NCBI GenBank assembly: GCA_004762125.1
Contig: SIHQ01000008.1
Span: forward strand, 1 to 64,000
Direction: 5' to 3'
Origin: Oceanospirillales bacterium
GTDB taxonomy: Bacteria; Pseudomonadota; Gammaproteobacteria; Pseudomonadales; Endozoicomonadaceae
Length of the DNA stretch: 64,000 bases
Shown: positions 1-9,021 of the stretch, one piece after another
Layout of the letters: each line of letters opens with the position of its first letter
Position numbering within the stretch: the first letter of the stretch is position 1
Translations under genes and position numbers: made by a program
The notes under the pieces: generated by a model
Told to the model about the DNA's origin: nothing
Seen by the model: only the letters and a program-made list of their open reading frames with translations
The model's database searches: none

Positions 1-219
1 TTTAAGGTTCGTCTGAAATGGTACGCTAGAAAGTACGGAAAGCATGTAGTTGACTGTAATGAAGCGTACACATCAAAAACGCGGACGTGGGATGGCACGA
101 TTAATAATCGGCTTGGCTCATCTAAAACAGTAAAAGGCGAGGGTTTTGTTGTTGACCGTGACATTAACGGTGCGAGAAACGTCTTCCTTAAAAGTTTAAC
201 AAGGCAGCTTGAGCCTTAA
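1..219 (+). CDS. tnpB: TnpB-family RNA-guided nuclease, 3' fragment
   Basis: The frame is open from base 1 to a TAA at 217-219 and encodes the last 72 residues of an IS200/IS605-type TnpB. The start lies outside the window. The C-terminal RuvC-III signature DRDINGARN (fragment residues 52-60) is intact, including the Asp before the Asn. Upstream, SKT..G and GSSKT mark the zinc-ribbon region. All four cysteines that normally form two CxxC pairs are replaced: R28 and D31 for the first pair, V44 and E47 for the second, while the flanking glycines remain. No matching TnpA is seen downstream. It may be a zinc-independent variant or a decaying copy; the missing N-terminus prevents a decision. Confidence 0.8.
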   Translation, partial: FKVRLKWYARKYGKHVVDCNEAYTSKTRTWDGTINNRLGSSKTVKGEGFVVDRDINGARNVFLKSLTRQLEP

Positions 220-463
220 TCATAACAACGAATGTTGCGTTCGTTGCGATTTTAATCAAGAGTACAACCCATCTCTGTATGACCCTGACTTTGACGATAA
301 GTCCAGTCTGGTCACGAATGAAAGGTCTGCTATAAGAGCGCGCGAAGGTAGGGAATGGCTGATTGAGATGGAAAAAGATGATGACTATCACTTTGGTCAA
401 AAAATACGTGATGGGAAGCGTAGAGCAGAAACCTACCTGAAACGTATAGGAGTAGAGTTATAA
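209..463 (+). CDS. Small hypothetical protein (84 aa) after tnpB
   Basis: This 84-codon ORF overlaps the last 11 bases of tnpB in another frame. The product is charged and hydrophilic, with a CCxxC near the N-terminus and an Arg/Glu/Lys-rich second half. I do not recognise it. The first part overlaps a hairpin (226-246) that could belong to the right end of the TnpB element, so the start is doubtful. The ORF could be the 3' part of a host gene interrupted by the element. Confidence 0.35.
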   Translation: MSLNHNNECCVRCDFNQEYNPSLYDPDFDDKSSLVTNERSAIRAREGREWLIEMEKDDDYHFGQKIRDGKRRAETYLKRIGVEL

Positions 464-491
464 ATTAGAGTAAACCAATCCCGAATGCTAT

Positions 492-536
492 CAGTCTTCA
501 GCAAAACCGCTCTCTAATTGGTTCTGCTGAAGACTG
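492..536. repeat. Strong 17-bp inverted repeat (hairpin)
   Basis: Arms 492-508 and 520-536 match at 16 of 17 positions around an 11-base loop. Neither strand has a T-run after the stem, so it is not a canonical terminator. It sits between the TnpB remnant and the convergent ypjD gene. It could be an IS200/IS605-type end, a REP-like palindrome, or an intrinsic stop for both genes. Confidence 0.7.
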
Positions 537-590
537 TAACTCAGGCAAGGATGGATGAGTCATACTTGCCCAGCAATACGGCCAAAAGAA

Positions 591-1382
591 TCAACGCACA
601 AGAATAAAATCAACCACGGTCCGCCAGCCAAAATAAGCAATCAATAGCAAAACAAAACCAGACACTGTCCAGCGCATCGCCTTTCTACCCCGCCAGCCAT
701 TCAACCAGTGGCCTATCAACAACGTTGTAAAGAGTATCCAGGCAATCATAGAAAGCACAGTTTTGTGCAGCATCTCTTTGGCAAACATATCGTCTATGTG
801 CACAAACCCAGTCGCCAGAGACAAGGTTAGAAGAATCACACCTACCAACAAAAACTCAAAAAGCAGTTTTTCCATAGTTAACAGCGGTGGCAGTGCCTTT
901 AGCAACCTTCGCTGATTATGCTTGCGCAACTGGCTTTCCTGATAAGCTAATAACAGTGCCTGAAACATGGCCACCATTAACAGTCCATAAGCCATAACTG
1001 ACAACAGCACATGGGCCACCATAATGGCAGGCGCAGCAAAAACGTGTTTATAGGGAAACAACCACACCGCTAACGCCCAGGCCATGGTAAAAGGAATGAT
1101 CGCCATCAACAGACTTTCAGCCGGCTTTCTAAGGCTACTGAGCAGAAGCACCAGCGTCACCATCAGAGTAATCAGCGATCCAATATTGATGATACTTAGA
1201 TTGATGCCTTCAGGAACATGGATATTGAGATAGAGTCCCAGTGTTTGAAAAACTGCGCCGACGGTGGTCGATATCAGCACGAGATTTCTGTAATTGCCCT
1301 TTTCAGCAATACGAAGCCACTGGGCAACAAGTCCAACTCCGTAAAAAAATGCAGCACAGATACTGACTAACATGACATTCAT
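591..1382 (-). CDS. ypjD: Inner-membrane protein YpjD/CorE, CcsA-like
   Basis: This 263-residue polytopic membrane protein has about eight hydrophobic segments and belongs to the CcsA/CcmC-like cytochrome c assembly superfamily. In E. coli YpjD (CorE) has the same length and lies divergently next to ffh, as here. CorE has been linked to divalent cation (cobalt/magnesium) transport phenotypes; a haem role is only implied by the fold. Conserved features include the WAL..WLFPYK region and the HVLLSVMAYGLL segment. A second Met at codon 4 could also start translation. Confidence 0.85.
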   Translation of the reverse strand: MNVMLVSICAAFFYGVGLVAQWLRIAEKGNYRNLVLISTTVGAVFQTLGLYLNIHVPEGINLSIINIGSLITLMVTLVLLLSSLRKPAESLLMAIIPFTMAWALAVWLFPYKHVFAAPAIMVAHVLLSVMAYGLLMVAMFQALLLAYQESQLRKHNQRRLLKALPPLLTMEKLLFEFLLVGVILLTLSLATGFVHIDDMFAKEMLHKTVLSMIAWILFTTLLIGHWLNGWRGRKAMRWTVSGFVLLLIAYFGWRTVVDFILVR

Positions 1383-1583
1383 TGAATCAGTTATAACCTC
1401 AGGCTAATTAATAGCATTAGAAGTGAAAGTGTGTCATATCACTGCCATGGAGACTATGCCTCAGAGCAATTTTCACGGAAAATAGCTGGCCGAACGTTGA
1501 TATTTCTTTGTGAGATCCTGATAAATGAGCGATTTCCTTGAATAAAGTAAAATTCAGGTGCTGCCCAGCTTCACCAGATTGGA

Positions 1584-1589
1584 TATAAT
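1584..1589 (+). promoter_or_regulatory. Candidate -10 box for ffh
   Basis: A perfect TATAAT lies 80 bases before the ffh start in the 287-base gap between divergent ypjD and ffh. No convincing -35 hexamer is placed 17 bases upstream, so the assignment is weak. Confidence 0.35.
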
Positions 1590-1669
1590 GGTAGAAATTT
1601 ATACGCTTTCGACAGTGCTTGTGACAGAGCAGCCTGTCTCATAGCAAGGCATTCCTCAAGGTAACCTGG

Positions 1670-3076
1670 ATGTTCGAGAATTTAACGGAACGCCTGTCGC
1701 AGACGCTTAGAAACGTCACCGGCAAGGCAAAGCTGTCTGAAGAAAACATTAAAGATACCCTGCGCGAAGTGCGCATGGCCTTACTGGAGGCAGATGTTGC
1801 TCTGCCAGTCGTTAAGGATTTCGTTGGCCGCATTAAGGAGCGCGCTGTTGGCCAGGAAGTTCAGGCCTCCCTGAGCCCGGGCCAGGCATTCGTCAAGATC
1901 GTTCAGAGCGAACTGGTCGAGGTCATGGGTAAGGCCAATGACGAACTTAATCTGGCTGCCCAGGCTCCTGCTATCATTCTGATGGCTGGTTTGCAGGGTG
2001 CGGGTAAAACCACCTCTGTTGCCAAGCTTGCCAAGTTCCTGAAGGAACGCCACAAGAAATCTGTACTGGTTGTTTCCGCTGACGTTTATCGCCCTGCTGC
2101 GATCAAACAGCTGGAAACTCTGGCCGCAGAAGTGGAAGTAAACTTCTTCCCATCGGATATCAATCAGAAGCCGGTTGATATTGCTACCGCTGCCGTACAA
2201 GAAGCCAAGCTTAGTCATATCGATGTAGTCATCGTCGATACCGCCGGTCGTCTGCATATCGATACCGATATGATGACCGAGATTAAGGAACTGCACAGTT
2301 CCATTAACCCGATCGAAACACTGTTCGTGGTTGACGCCATGACCGGTCAGGATGCCGCTAATACGGCCAAGGCTTTTGGCGATGCCCTGCCATTGACCGG
2401 TGTCATCCTGACCAAGGCTGATGGTGATGCCCGTGGTGGTGCTGCTCTGTCAGTACGTCATATCACCGGCAAGCCCATCAAATTTATTGGTGTTGGTGAG
2501 AAGATCGATGCACTGGATCCTTTCCATCCAGAGAGGATCGCATCCCGTATCCTTGGTATGGGTGACGTTCTCTCTCTGATTGAAGAAGCAGAACAGAAGC
2601 TCGACAAAAAGAAAGCAGACAAGCTCGCGAAGAAGCTGCAAAAAGGCAAAGGCTTTGATCTCGAAGACTTTCGCGACCAGCTTCAGCAGATGAAAAAGAT
2701 GGGTGGACTTGCCGGCGTTATGGATAAACTGCCAGGCATGGGTAATATGCCAGGCGGTATGGCCGGTCAGGTGGACAACAAAGTTTTTGTCCAGATGGAA
2801 GCGATCATCAACTCGATGACAGCGACCGAGCGTTCCAACCCGGATATCATGAATGGCTCTCGCAAAAAGCGTATTGCATCAGGTTCCGGTACTCAGATTC
2901 AGGACATCAACCGTCTGATCAAACAGCACAAGCAAATGAGTAAGATGATGAAGAAGGTCACCAAAAAAGGTGGCATGAACAAGCTGATGCGTGGCTTGGG
3001 TGGTATGAAGGGACAAATGCCTGGCGGCATGGGTGGTATGATGCCACCGGGCGGCGGAAAGAAATTCCCTTTCTAA
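1670..3076 (+). CDS. ffh: Signal recognition particle protein Ffh (SRP54)
   Basis: This is the GTPase subunit of the bacterial signal recognition particle. It binds 4.5S RNA and signal sequences on nascent inner-membrane proteins and docks with FtsY. The 468 residues show the helical N domain, then the G domain with P-loop GLQGAGKTT (about 107-115), DTAGR and TKADGDARGG, then a methionine-rich M domain from about residue 330 ending in a Met/Gly-rich tail. The length is slightly above E. coli Ffh (453). In many gammaproteobacteria rpsP follows directly; here a convergent mscK-like gene follows instead. Confidence 0.97.
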   Translation: MFENLTERLSQTLRNVTGKAKLSEENIKDTLREVRMALLEADVALPVVKDFVGRIKERAVGQEVQASLSPGQAFVKIVQSELVEVMGKANDELNLAAQAPAIILMAGLQGAGKTTSVAKLAKFLKERHKKSVLVVSADVYRPAAIKQLETLAAEVEVNFFPSDINQKPVDIATAAVQEAKLSHIDVVIVDTAGRLHIDTDMMTEIKELHSSINPIETLFVVDAMTGQDAANTAKAFGDALPLTGVILTKADGDARGGAALSVRHITGKPIKFIGVGEKIDALDPFHPERIASRILGMGDVLSLIEEAEQKLDKKKADKLAKKLQKGKGFDLEDFRDQLQQMKKMGGLAGVMDKLPGMGNMPGGMAGQVDNKVFVQMEAIINSMTATERSNPDIMNGSRKKRIASGSGTQIQDINRLIKQHKQMSKMMKKVTKKGGMNKLMRGLGGMKGQMPGGMGGMMPPGGGKKFPF

Positions 3077-3098
3077 CCCGCTAAATCATTTTGCTATT

Positions 3099-3122
3099 GG
3101 CCAGCCTGTTTTTAGGCTGGCC
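3099..3122. terminator. Hairpin between ffh and convergent mscK-like gene
   Basis: GGCCAGCC (3099-3106) pairs perfectly with GGCTGGCC (3115-3122) around the loop TGTTTTTA. It lies 22 bases after the ffh stop and just past the end of the opposing gene. There is no T-run after the stem, so efficiency as an intrinsic terminator is uncertain. Confidence 0.55.
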
Positions 3123-3148
3123 GGCTTATTACTTACTTACCGAAAAAT

Positions 3149-6106
3149 CTACGGTTTAATCAGACCATCAGAATTTCTGTTCGTTATGTGCAAATCATGC
3201 TGGAGATGAGCAATCGTAACATTGTGCTCTTTAAACAACTCATGAACGCGGCAATTGACACTATTTCTAGCAAGGAAACGATGATCCGCATGACCCAGAT
3301 ACAGTCTCAGTTCATAACGCTGACTGTGCTCCGTGTATTCAAAAAATGCAGCTTCCGAAGCGGGCGTATTTCTCACCATATTAGATTCTTCAGCCGCCTG
3401 AAGAAGTAATCGCCTAACCAGCTTATGATCACTGTCATGACTCACTCCGTACCAGAGTGATAAACGAATCACCACTGAACTGAGCGACCAGTTAGTCAAC
3501 TGATTACTGATCAACAGTCTGTTGGGTACAATCAACTCAATGCGATCAAATGTTTCAATCACCGTCGCCCTGATTGATATTTTTCGTACCGTTCCATCAC
3601 GATCAGCAATAGTAACAGTATCTCCCACCCGGATTGGACGCTCTAACAAAATAATCAAGCCTGAAAAAAAGTTCGCCACAATATCTTGCAGGCCAAGTCC
3701 AACACCAACGACGATAGCCAGAACAAACCACTGTGCACGGTCCCAGGGAATCCCCATCTGCCCTACCGCAGCTGTTATACCCACAGCCCACACCAGATAA
3801 GAGAAAATCCGGTTGTAGATATAAGCGCTGGCCGCCTGTTTCACCATCTTGGCAGGCAGAAGTATCTGCAACATACCGGTGAGATTTCTGGCTACTAACC
3901 AGGTGGCCAGTAGTATTAACATAACACTGACCACGGTTCCAAAAGCGATAACCAGCGTTCCTGAACCCTCTGCGTATGAAAAAAGATGAGCTTCAGAAAC
4001 GGGGGACAATAGTGGACTCAAGCCCTGCCAGATCAACAACAGAATCGTCAAGGCAGCGAGAGAGAAAAACAGTGTCATTAATACACGCCCCTGGTTTTCC
4101 AATTTTTGTCTGGTTGCATGGGACACTTCTGACATAGCAATGCTTTTGGCCTCTGGATTTAAAACAGCAGCCTTATCAACCTTCTCCAATTGTCTGATTA
4201 TGACCGTTTCGGTACGTAAGCGAAGCTGATAGTCAGCCACTAAATAGAGTAACCAGAAGTATCCTCCATAAATCAGTAACATTTGAAAATGACTGAATAC
4301 CAACCATGACAGCTGCTGATAGCCAAAGATGGCTGTAACTGAAGCTACCAGCAACAAAGCAGTAGCAATGATCTTTACCAACAAACCTCGCCAGTCATGC
4401 CTGGAAAAATTGTTTTTCCAGCGCCAGAATAAACTGATTTGCCAGATACACACGAGAATCAGGGATAATTGCCCTATTCGATTTTCAAAAGGATTTTCAT
4501 ACCATTGATGAGTCAGCGCCGTAAGCCAAAGACCGATCATAGACGACATTGACAGCATTGAAGAAAATGGATGAAGGTTACTGGCCAATATTGGTAATAT
4601 CTTATTCATTCCCCGATGTTTCAGTGCAGACATAAGCACACACCAGCTATAACTGATGACCAACAACCCGATCATCCAGGATCCTCGAAAATCCTCTGTA
4701 CCTCCTAAACCGAGATTCCCGAACAAAACAGCTGCAAGCAATAATGGCGAAGGTCTCAATAGAATCAACGCCGTGATACGACACCAGCTCTGTCTGGAAA
4801 TATTTTTTTCATAATCAATAACGGGTAACTTATGCTGCCAACGTTTCAGGCCAAATCGATAAAAAATACAGAAGAATGGGCTAAAGAGAGCCAACCAGAA
4901 CAACCAGTCACTGAACAAGGTCTTCAACAATAACGGTATCTGTTGAGACAAGCTGGTTACCATACTCAGCAATCCGACAGGACCAAGAGCAGGAACCGTC
5001 GCCATCCAAAGTTGTTTTTGATCCAACAACAAAAGAAGATTTTTTTGATGTTCTTTTAGTTCGCTTTCTAGTTTCTGAAGTTCAGCGGCCATCTGCAGCA
5101 TTTTTTCCAGATCAGACAGTGTTTCATTAATCTTTTGACAACCTTCAGCACAATCACCGCCCGTCATTAATACTGTTTTTTCTTCAAATAACTGAAACCG
5201 TTGAACTCTGAGTTCTTGAATAAGAAGATTGACATTGAGAGTGTCTGGAATCGATTTAAGTCGATGCTTCTGCCTTAACATCATGCCATAGAGCAGCTCT
5301 ACATTTTGAACCTGCTCCATCTGGTAAAGCATTTCATAATGCAGGCTTTGCAACTGAAGCAGACTCTTTCTTGTTTGACTCAATCGTAATTTAAGACTTT
5401 CAGCATCAAGAGGTGAACTGGAAACGGGCTCACCACTTACGGGTAACTCTGTTTTTGATTTCGACACTACCGTTCTTTTACTGTTTCTCTGAGCAAGCTG
5501 CTTTTCTATCTGCTCTATTTGATCGCTGGCAATAGTAATTCTTCTTGAAGCCAGAGATTGAAAGAGTTCTGCAAATCGAATCTTTCGAGCAACGTTATGC
5601 TGCTTCTGTTCATCCATCCCTTGTTCTGCAAGGGAATTACTTTCTCCGGCATAACGACTTTTACTGTTTTTTTCCTGAAGTAAAAGTCTCTCTCGACTTA
5701 ATTGAATACTGGCCTCTTCTGACAATTCTTTTTTCAACTGCCAGTTACTTAACTCCATCTCCCGAGCACTCATACGTCCCTTTAAATCTTCTGATTTAAA
5801 ACGGGAGTAATTAACCGATTTTTTTTCTTCAGCCAGCTTAATATCATTCTTGATATTATAGATATCGGTTTCGATTAACTCAGCTTCTTCCTTCAGTTGA
5901 TCAAGAGAAAGCTCTTGCAACGCCTGCAGAGCTTTAACTCGTGATGCCTGATCATCATCCTTAATTGAAAAACTCTGAAGCTGCCGGTATGCATTTTGCA
6001 ATAAGGCAGCATTAGCATGAAGATAATCCGAAAAGCCAGAGGCAATTAAAGAAATGGATAATATGAATAGAAATATATAATTATTATTATTTTTCACGAC
6101 ACTCAA
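3149..6106 (-). CDS. MscK/KefA-like large mechanosensitive channel
   Basis: The 985-residue protein has an N-terminal hydrophobic signal, a long Lys/Glu/Gln-rich coiled-coil periplasmic region (about 30-360), many membrane segments (about 370-800) and a C-terminal MscS domain. In the MscS domain, GVGLGLQDIVANFFSG resembles the pore-lining helix, followed by RPIRVGDTV and a beta domain with VPN. E. coli MscK is somewhat longer (1120). The expected role is release of solutes on hypo-osmotic shock. The 5' end reads TTG at 6106, with a GTG nine bases later, so the start is not fixed. The gene lies between ffh and the phosphatase block. Confidence 0.88.
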   Translation of the reverse strand: MSVVKNNNNYIFLFILSISLIASGFSDYLHANAALLQNAYRQLQSFSIKDDDQASRVKALQALQELSLDQLKEEAELIETDIYNIKNDIKLAEEKKSVNYSRFKSEDLKGRMSAREMELSNWQLKKELSEEASIQLSRERLLLQEKNSKSRYAGESNSLAEQGMDEQKQHNVARKIRFAELFQSLASRRITIASDQIEQIEKQLAQRNSKRTVVSKSKTELPVSGEPVSSSPLDAESLKLRLSQTRKSLLQLQSLHYEMLYQMEQVQNVELLYGMMLRQKHRLKSIPDTLNVNLLIQELRVQRFQLFEEKTVLMTGGDCAEGCQKINETLSDLEKMLQMAAELQKLESELKEHQKNLLLLLDQKQLWMATVPALGPVGLLSMVTSLSQQIPLLLKTLFSDWLFWLALFSPFFCIFYRFGLKRWQHKLPVIDYEKNISRQSWCRITALILLRPSPLLLAAVLFGNLGLGGTEDFRGSWMIGLLVISYSWCVLMSALKHRGMNKILPILASNLHPFSSMLSMSSMIGLWLTALTHQWYENPFENRIGQLSLILVCIWQISLFWRWKNNFSRHDWRGLLVKIIATALLLVASVTAIFGYQQLSWLVFSHFQMLLIYGGYFWLLYLVADYQLRLRTETVIIRQLEKVDKAAVLNPEAKSIAMSEVSHATRQKLENQGRVLMTLFFSLAALTILLLIWQGLSPLLSPVSEAHLFSYAEGSGTLVIAFGTVVSVMLILLATWLVARNLTGMLQILLPAKMVKQAASAYIYNRIFSYLVWAVGITAAVGQMGIPWDRAQWFVLAIVVGVGLGLQDIVANFFSGLIILLERPIRVGDTVTIADRDGTVRKISIRATVIETFDRIELIVPNRLLISNQLTNWSLSSVVIRLSLWYGVSHDSDHKLVRRLLLQAAEESNMVRNTPASEAAFFEYTEHSQRYELRLYLGHADHRFLARNSVNCRVHELFKEHNVTIAHLQHDLHITNRNSDGLIKP

Positions 6107-6209
6107 GTCCGTTTATTTTCAGAACAGAGTTGAGTGTAGTACAAGATAAAAGCAACAGTGATTAGCTGGCGCTCTTATTTATATAAAGACGTCGTTCTCA
6201 GACAATTAT

Positions 6210-7085
6210 TCAACCGTTCTGAGAAGATTCTTCTTCCTCTCCAGCATAACTCTCATAAAAGTGGGACATTAGTCCTTCATCATTACGAATGATGTGCAGG
6301 GCTTCCCAATAATTATTTTGCTCTTCTGGAGTCAAATCACTCCCCGTCGAGAAGGTCAAAAAGTAGTCTTTTGCTTTAAGTTTTTGTGCATGAATTTTGT
6401 ATTTTCCTTTCAAATTTCGATCATTCTTAACCAAAGTAACAGCAATACTACCCAACAATGCTGCCGAACCATTATTTTGTCGAGCCATCCCCAATAATGC
6501 AGAGCGATCACTTGAGAAAGACGCTTTGACATCAGCACCCTTCTTTTTGAGGTCGCCAGCAATAGAATATGATTTGGGCACTCGAACCGGGCTGGGTAAG
6601 CTGGCGACATTACCATCAAACACATAAGAACTGTCTACTGGCGTAGCAATAACATAATCAACCAGGCTCATACTATAAGATGATGGTTCACCTGTGGCCG
6701 CACCTTCCGGATAATTCATCCATTCAGCACGTTCTTTTTTATACGACGCACCAAGAATACCGTCCACTTTACCGGTCTTGGCTAATCGCAGGCATCGGCT
6801 CCACTGGGCAGGACGAATGACAAAGCGAGTGTCAGTGCGCAGCCCGACTTCTTTGATCATATCGACAAACAGGCCATGGGCTCGATACTGCTGTTGATAG
6901 GTAAAGGGATACCAGTAGGCTTTATCAGCACACAGCATTACTGTTTTCCTGCCGCCATCAACAGCGTGTGCCAAACTCCAGGTTCCCGACAACACAACGA
7001 CAGCTGCGATCCAGATACTCGGTTTCAAACTACCAACAGAATCCTTCACGGCCATGATCCACGATCTTCGAGTACTCTTCGGCAT
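6210..7085 (-). CDS. Periplasmic solute-binding protein, SBP family 3-like
   Basis: This 291-residue protein resembles transporter-type amino-acid binding proteins (SBP_bac_3). A long N-region is followed by a hydrophobic signal ending in AHA (about 38-40), then a mature part with KTVMLCADKAYWYPF, GLFVDMIKE and a DGILGASY segment. No permease or ATPase gene is adjacent, so it may be an orphan binding or signalling protein. GGAG seven bases before ATG 7085 supports this start. It is divergent from the alkaline phosphatase gene, with a 227-base shared control region. The ligand is unknown. Confidence 0.75.
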   Translation of the reverse strand: MPKSTRRSWIMAVKDSVGSLKPSIWIAAVVVLSGTWSLAHAVDGGRKTVMLCADKAYWYPFTYQQQYRAHGLFVDMIKEVGLRTDTRFVIRPAQWSRCLRLAKTGKVDGILGASYKKERAEWMNYPEGAATGEPSSYSMSLVDYVIATPVDSSYVFDGNVASLPSPVRVPKSYSIAGDLKKKGADVKASFSSDRSALLGMARQNNGSAALLGSIAVTLVKNDRNLKGKYKIHAQKLKAKDYFLTFSTGSDLTPEEQNNYWEALHIIRNDEGLMSHFYESYAGEEEESSQNG

Positions 7086-7140
7086 CCCGATACTCCATTC
7101 TGTAGTGTTCTGCTTTATTTCTAATTAGACGACTATCGCC

Positions 7141-7205
7141 TTTGCGACAATCATACGACTTATTACATCTAAACATCGTACAAAAGTACTAATTTTTGCG
7201 ACAAT
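7141..7205. repeat. Direct repeat in SBP/phosphatase promoter region
   Basis: TTTGCGACAAT occurs at 7141-7151 and again at 7195-7205, 54 bases apart, in the spacer between two divergent secreted-protein genes. Two identical 11-mers in a 227-base gap suggest regulator binding sites. They do not resemble the classical Pho box. Confidence 0.5.
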
Positions 7206-7312
7206 TAACAAAAAAAAAATATATGATCATTTTTCAAAGGCCTTGCAAGAGTATGCAAGCGCCTTAATTCCTCGATACACCTGCACTATAAATCAAAAAA
7301 ATGGAGTATTTA

Positions 7313-8899
7313 ATGAATTTTAAACTCGGCGCTTCGGCTTTAGCTATTTCCATGGCTGTAATATCCATGAATAGCTTTGCTGCCTCCGATAAAGCAAAAA
7401 ACGTCATTCTAATGATTGGCGATGGCATGGGACCACAGCAGCTCAGCATGCTGGAAAGCTATGCCAAGCTGGCACCCAGCTCAAGCTATAAAGGCGGTAC
7501 CACTGCGATAGAAAAACTGGCCGATGCCGGTACCGTTGGACTGTCCATGACTTACCCTCACGGCTCCGTTGTCGTTGACTCAGCAAGTTCTGCCAGCCAA
7601 CTGGCTACTGGTAAGTTCTCTCCTTCCGAGGCTATCGGTCTGGATAAGAATGGCAACCCTGCAGAAACTATTCTTGAACGCGCCAGAAAAATGGGTAAAG
7701 CGACAGGACTGGTATCCGACACTCGTCTTACACACGCTACTCCAGCCGCGTTTGCTGCACACCGTGCGCATCGCTCCATGGAAAACCAGATTGCTGAAGA
7801 TATGCTCGCCACCAAAGTGGACGTTATGTTGTCCGGTGGTATTCGTTACTGGATTCCAAAATCCGTTAATGAAAAAGGCGCTGTTTACAAGGATATGGTT
7901 GCCCTGACCGAAGGCAACGTCAAAATAAAATCCAAGCGTAAAGATGACCGTAACCTGGTTCTTGAAGCGAAAGATGCCGGATATCAACTGGCCTTTAACC
8001 GCAACAGTCTTGAAAAGGCTTCCGGCGATAAACTACTGGGACTGTTTGCTTATTCCGGCATGATGGATGGCATTCAATACACTCAAACCAAAGACAGCTC
8101 CAAGCGTACACAACCAACCCTGAAAGAAATGACCGTAAAAGCTTTGGATATTTTATCCAAAGACAAAGACGGTTTTTTCTTGATGGTAGAAGGTGGTCAA
8201 ATCGACTGGGCTGCTCACAACAACGATGCGGCAACCATGCTGCACGAGCTGCTGAAATTTGATGAAGCCATCTCCGCTGTTTACGAGTGGGCAAAGGATC
8301 GTGATGATACGTTAGTTGTTGTTACTGCTGACCACGAGACCGGTTCCTTCGGTTTTAGTTATTCAGCGGCCAACTTGCCACAAGCTACTGATTTGCCAGG
8401 CTCTGCTTTTGATAACCGTCAATACAAGCCTAACTTCAACTTTGGCGCTCCGGAAATTCTAGACAACCTGTACAACCAAAAAGCCAGCTTCTACAGTATT
8501 ATGGATCAGTTTAATGGCTTGCCTGCCGATCAGAAAAACCCGGCTGGTTTGGTTAAAGTTGTTTCAGACACAGGTCCTTACAGCATTACCGAAGAACAGG
8601 CTACCCGCGTACTGAAAGTCGCTCCAAACCCGTTCAAGGTTGAAGGTCACAAGTACCTGTCCGCAGAAACCTTGCCTGACGTGAAAGATTTTGAAGCCTT
8701 CTTTGTATACGGCAGCGAGATTCACGGTAACCTGCTGGGTCGCGAACTGGCTGAGCAACAAAACATTGTCTGGGGTACCGGTACACACACCAGCACACCA
8801 GTCACCGTAATGGCTTTTGGCCCTAAAGATCTGCAAGATAAGTTTGATGGCCTTTACCATCACACTGAAGTGGGTCAGAAGTTGATGAACGCTTTGTAA
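7313..8899 (+). CDS. Secreted alkaline phosphatase
   Basis: Phosphomonoesterase of the alkaline phosphatase superfamily, expected to release phosphate from organic esters in the periplasm. From ATG 7313 the protein has 528 residues with a clear signal peptide ending near residue 24 (SFAA). Metal and catalytic motifs are visible: IGDGMG (D37), VVDSAS with the nucleophile S90, THATPAA, VEGGQIDWAAHNND, ADHETG, and a late HTSTPV. An in-frame ATG at 7301 exists, but its GGAG serves as the ribosome site for 7313. The second phosphatase at 37654-39069 is only distantly similar. Confidence 0.9.
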   Translation: MNFKLGASALAISMAVISMNSFAASDKAKNVILMIGDGMGPQQLSMLESYAKLAPSSSYKGGTTAIEKLADAGTVGLSMTYPHGSVVVDSASSASQLATGKFSPSEAIGLDKNGNPAETILERARKMGKATGLVSDTRLTHATPAAFAAHRAHRSMENQIAEDMLATKVDVMLSGGIRYWIPKSVNEKGAVYKDMVALTEGNVKIKSKRKDDRNLVLEAKDAGYQLAFNRNSLEKASGDKLLGLFAYSGMMDGIQYTQTKDSSKRTQPTLKEMTVKALDILSKDKDGFFLMVEGGQIDWAAHNNDAATMLHELLKFDEAISAVYEWAKDRDDTLVVVTADHETGSFGFSYSAANLPQATDLPGSAFDNRQYKPNFNFGAPEILDNLYNQKASFYSIMDQFNGLPADQKNPAGLVKVVSDTGPYSITEEQATRVLKVAPNPFKVEGHKYLSAETLPDVKDFEAFFVYGSEIHGNLLGRELAEQQNIVWGTGTHTSTPVTVMAFGPKDLQDKFDGLYHHTEVGQKLMNAL

Positions 8900-8924
8900 T
8901 TCATTAACAGTTAATACTATGACT

Positions 8925-8959
8925 AAACAGCCAGCCTTAAACCGCTGGTTGTTTTCTTT
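8925..8959 (+). terminator. Terminator after alkaline phosphatase
   Basis: AAACAGCCAGC (8925-8935) pairs with GCTGGTTGTTT (8944-8954), allowing one G-U pair, and the descending arm runs into TTTTCTTTC. It lies 25 bases after the stop codon. Confidence 0.7.
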
Positions 8960-9021
8960 CAGGATCTTGCAAAAAACACAAAAAAACGTATTCTGCCGGC
9001 AAAACAACAAGAGAGTTACTT

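Noticed and set aside
1781-2296. 171-codon ORF antisense to ffh
   Set aside because: It is the complement of a highly conserved gene, with no ribosome site or family resemblance.
7086-7312. Pho box for the alkaline phosphatase
   Set aside because: I searched for the CTGTCAT-type direct repeat and found none; the repeat present (TTTGCGACAAT) is different.
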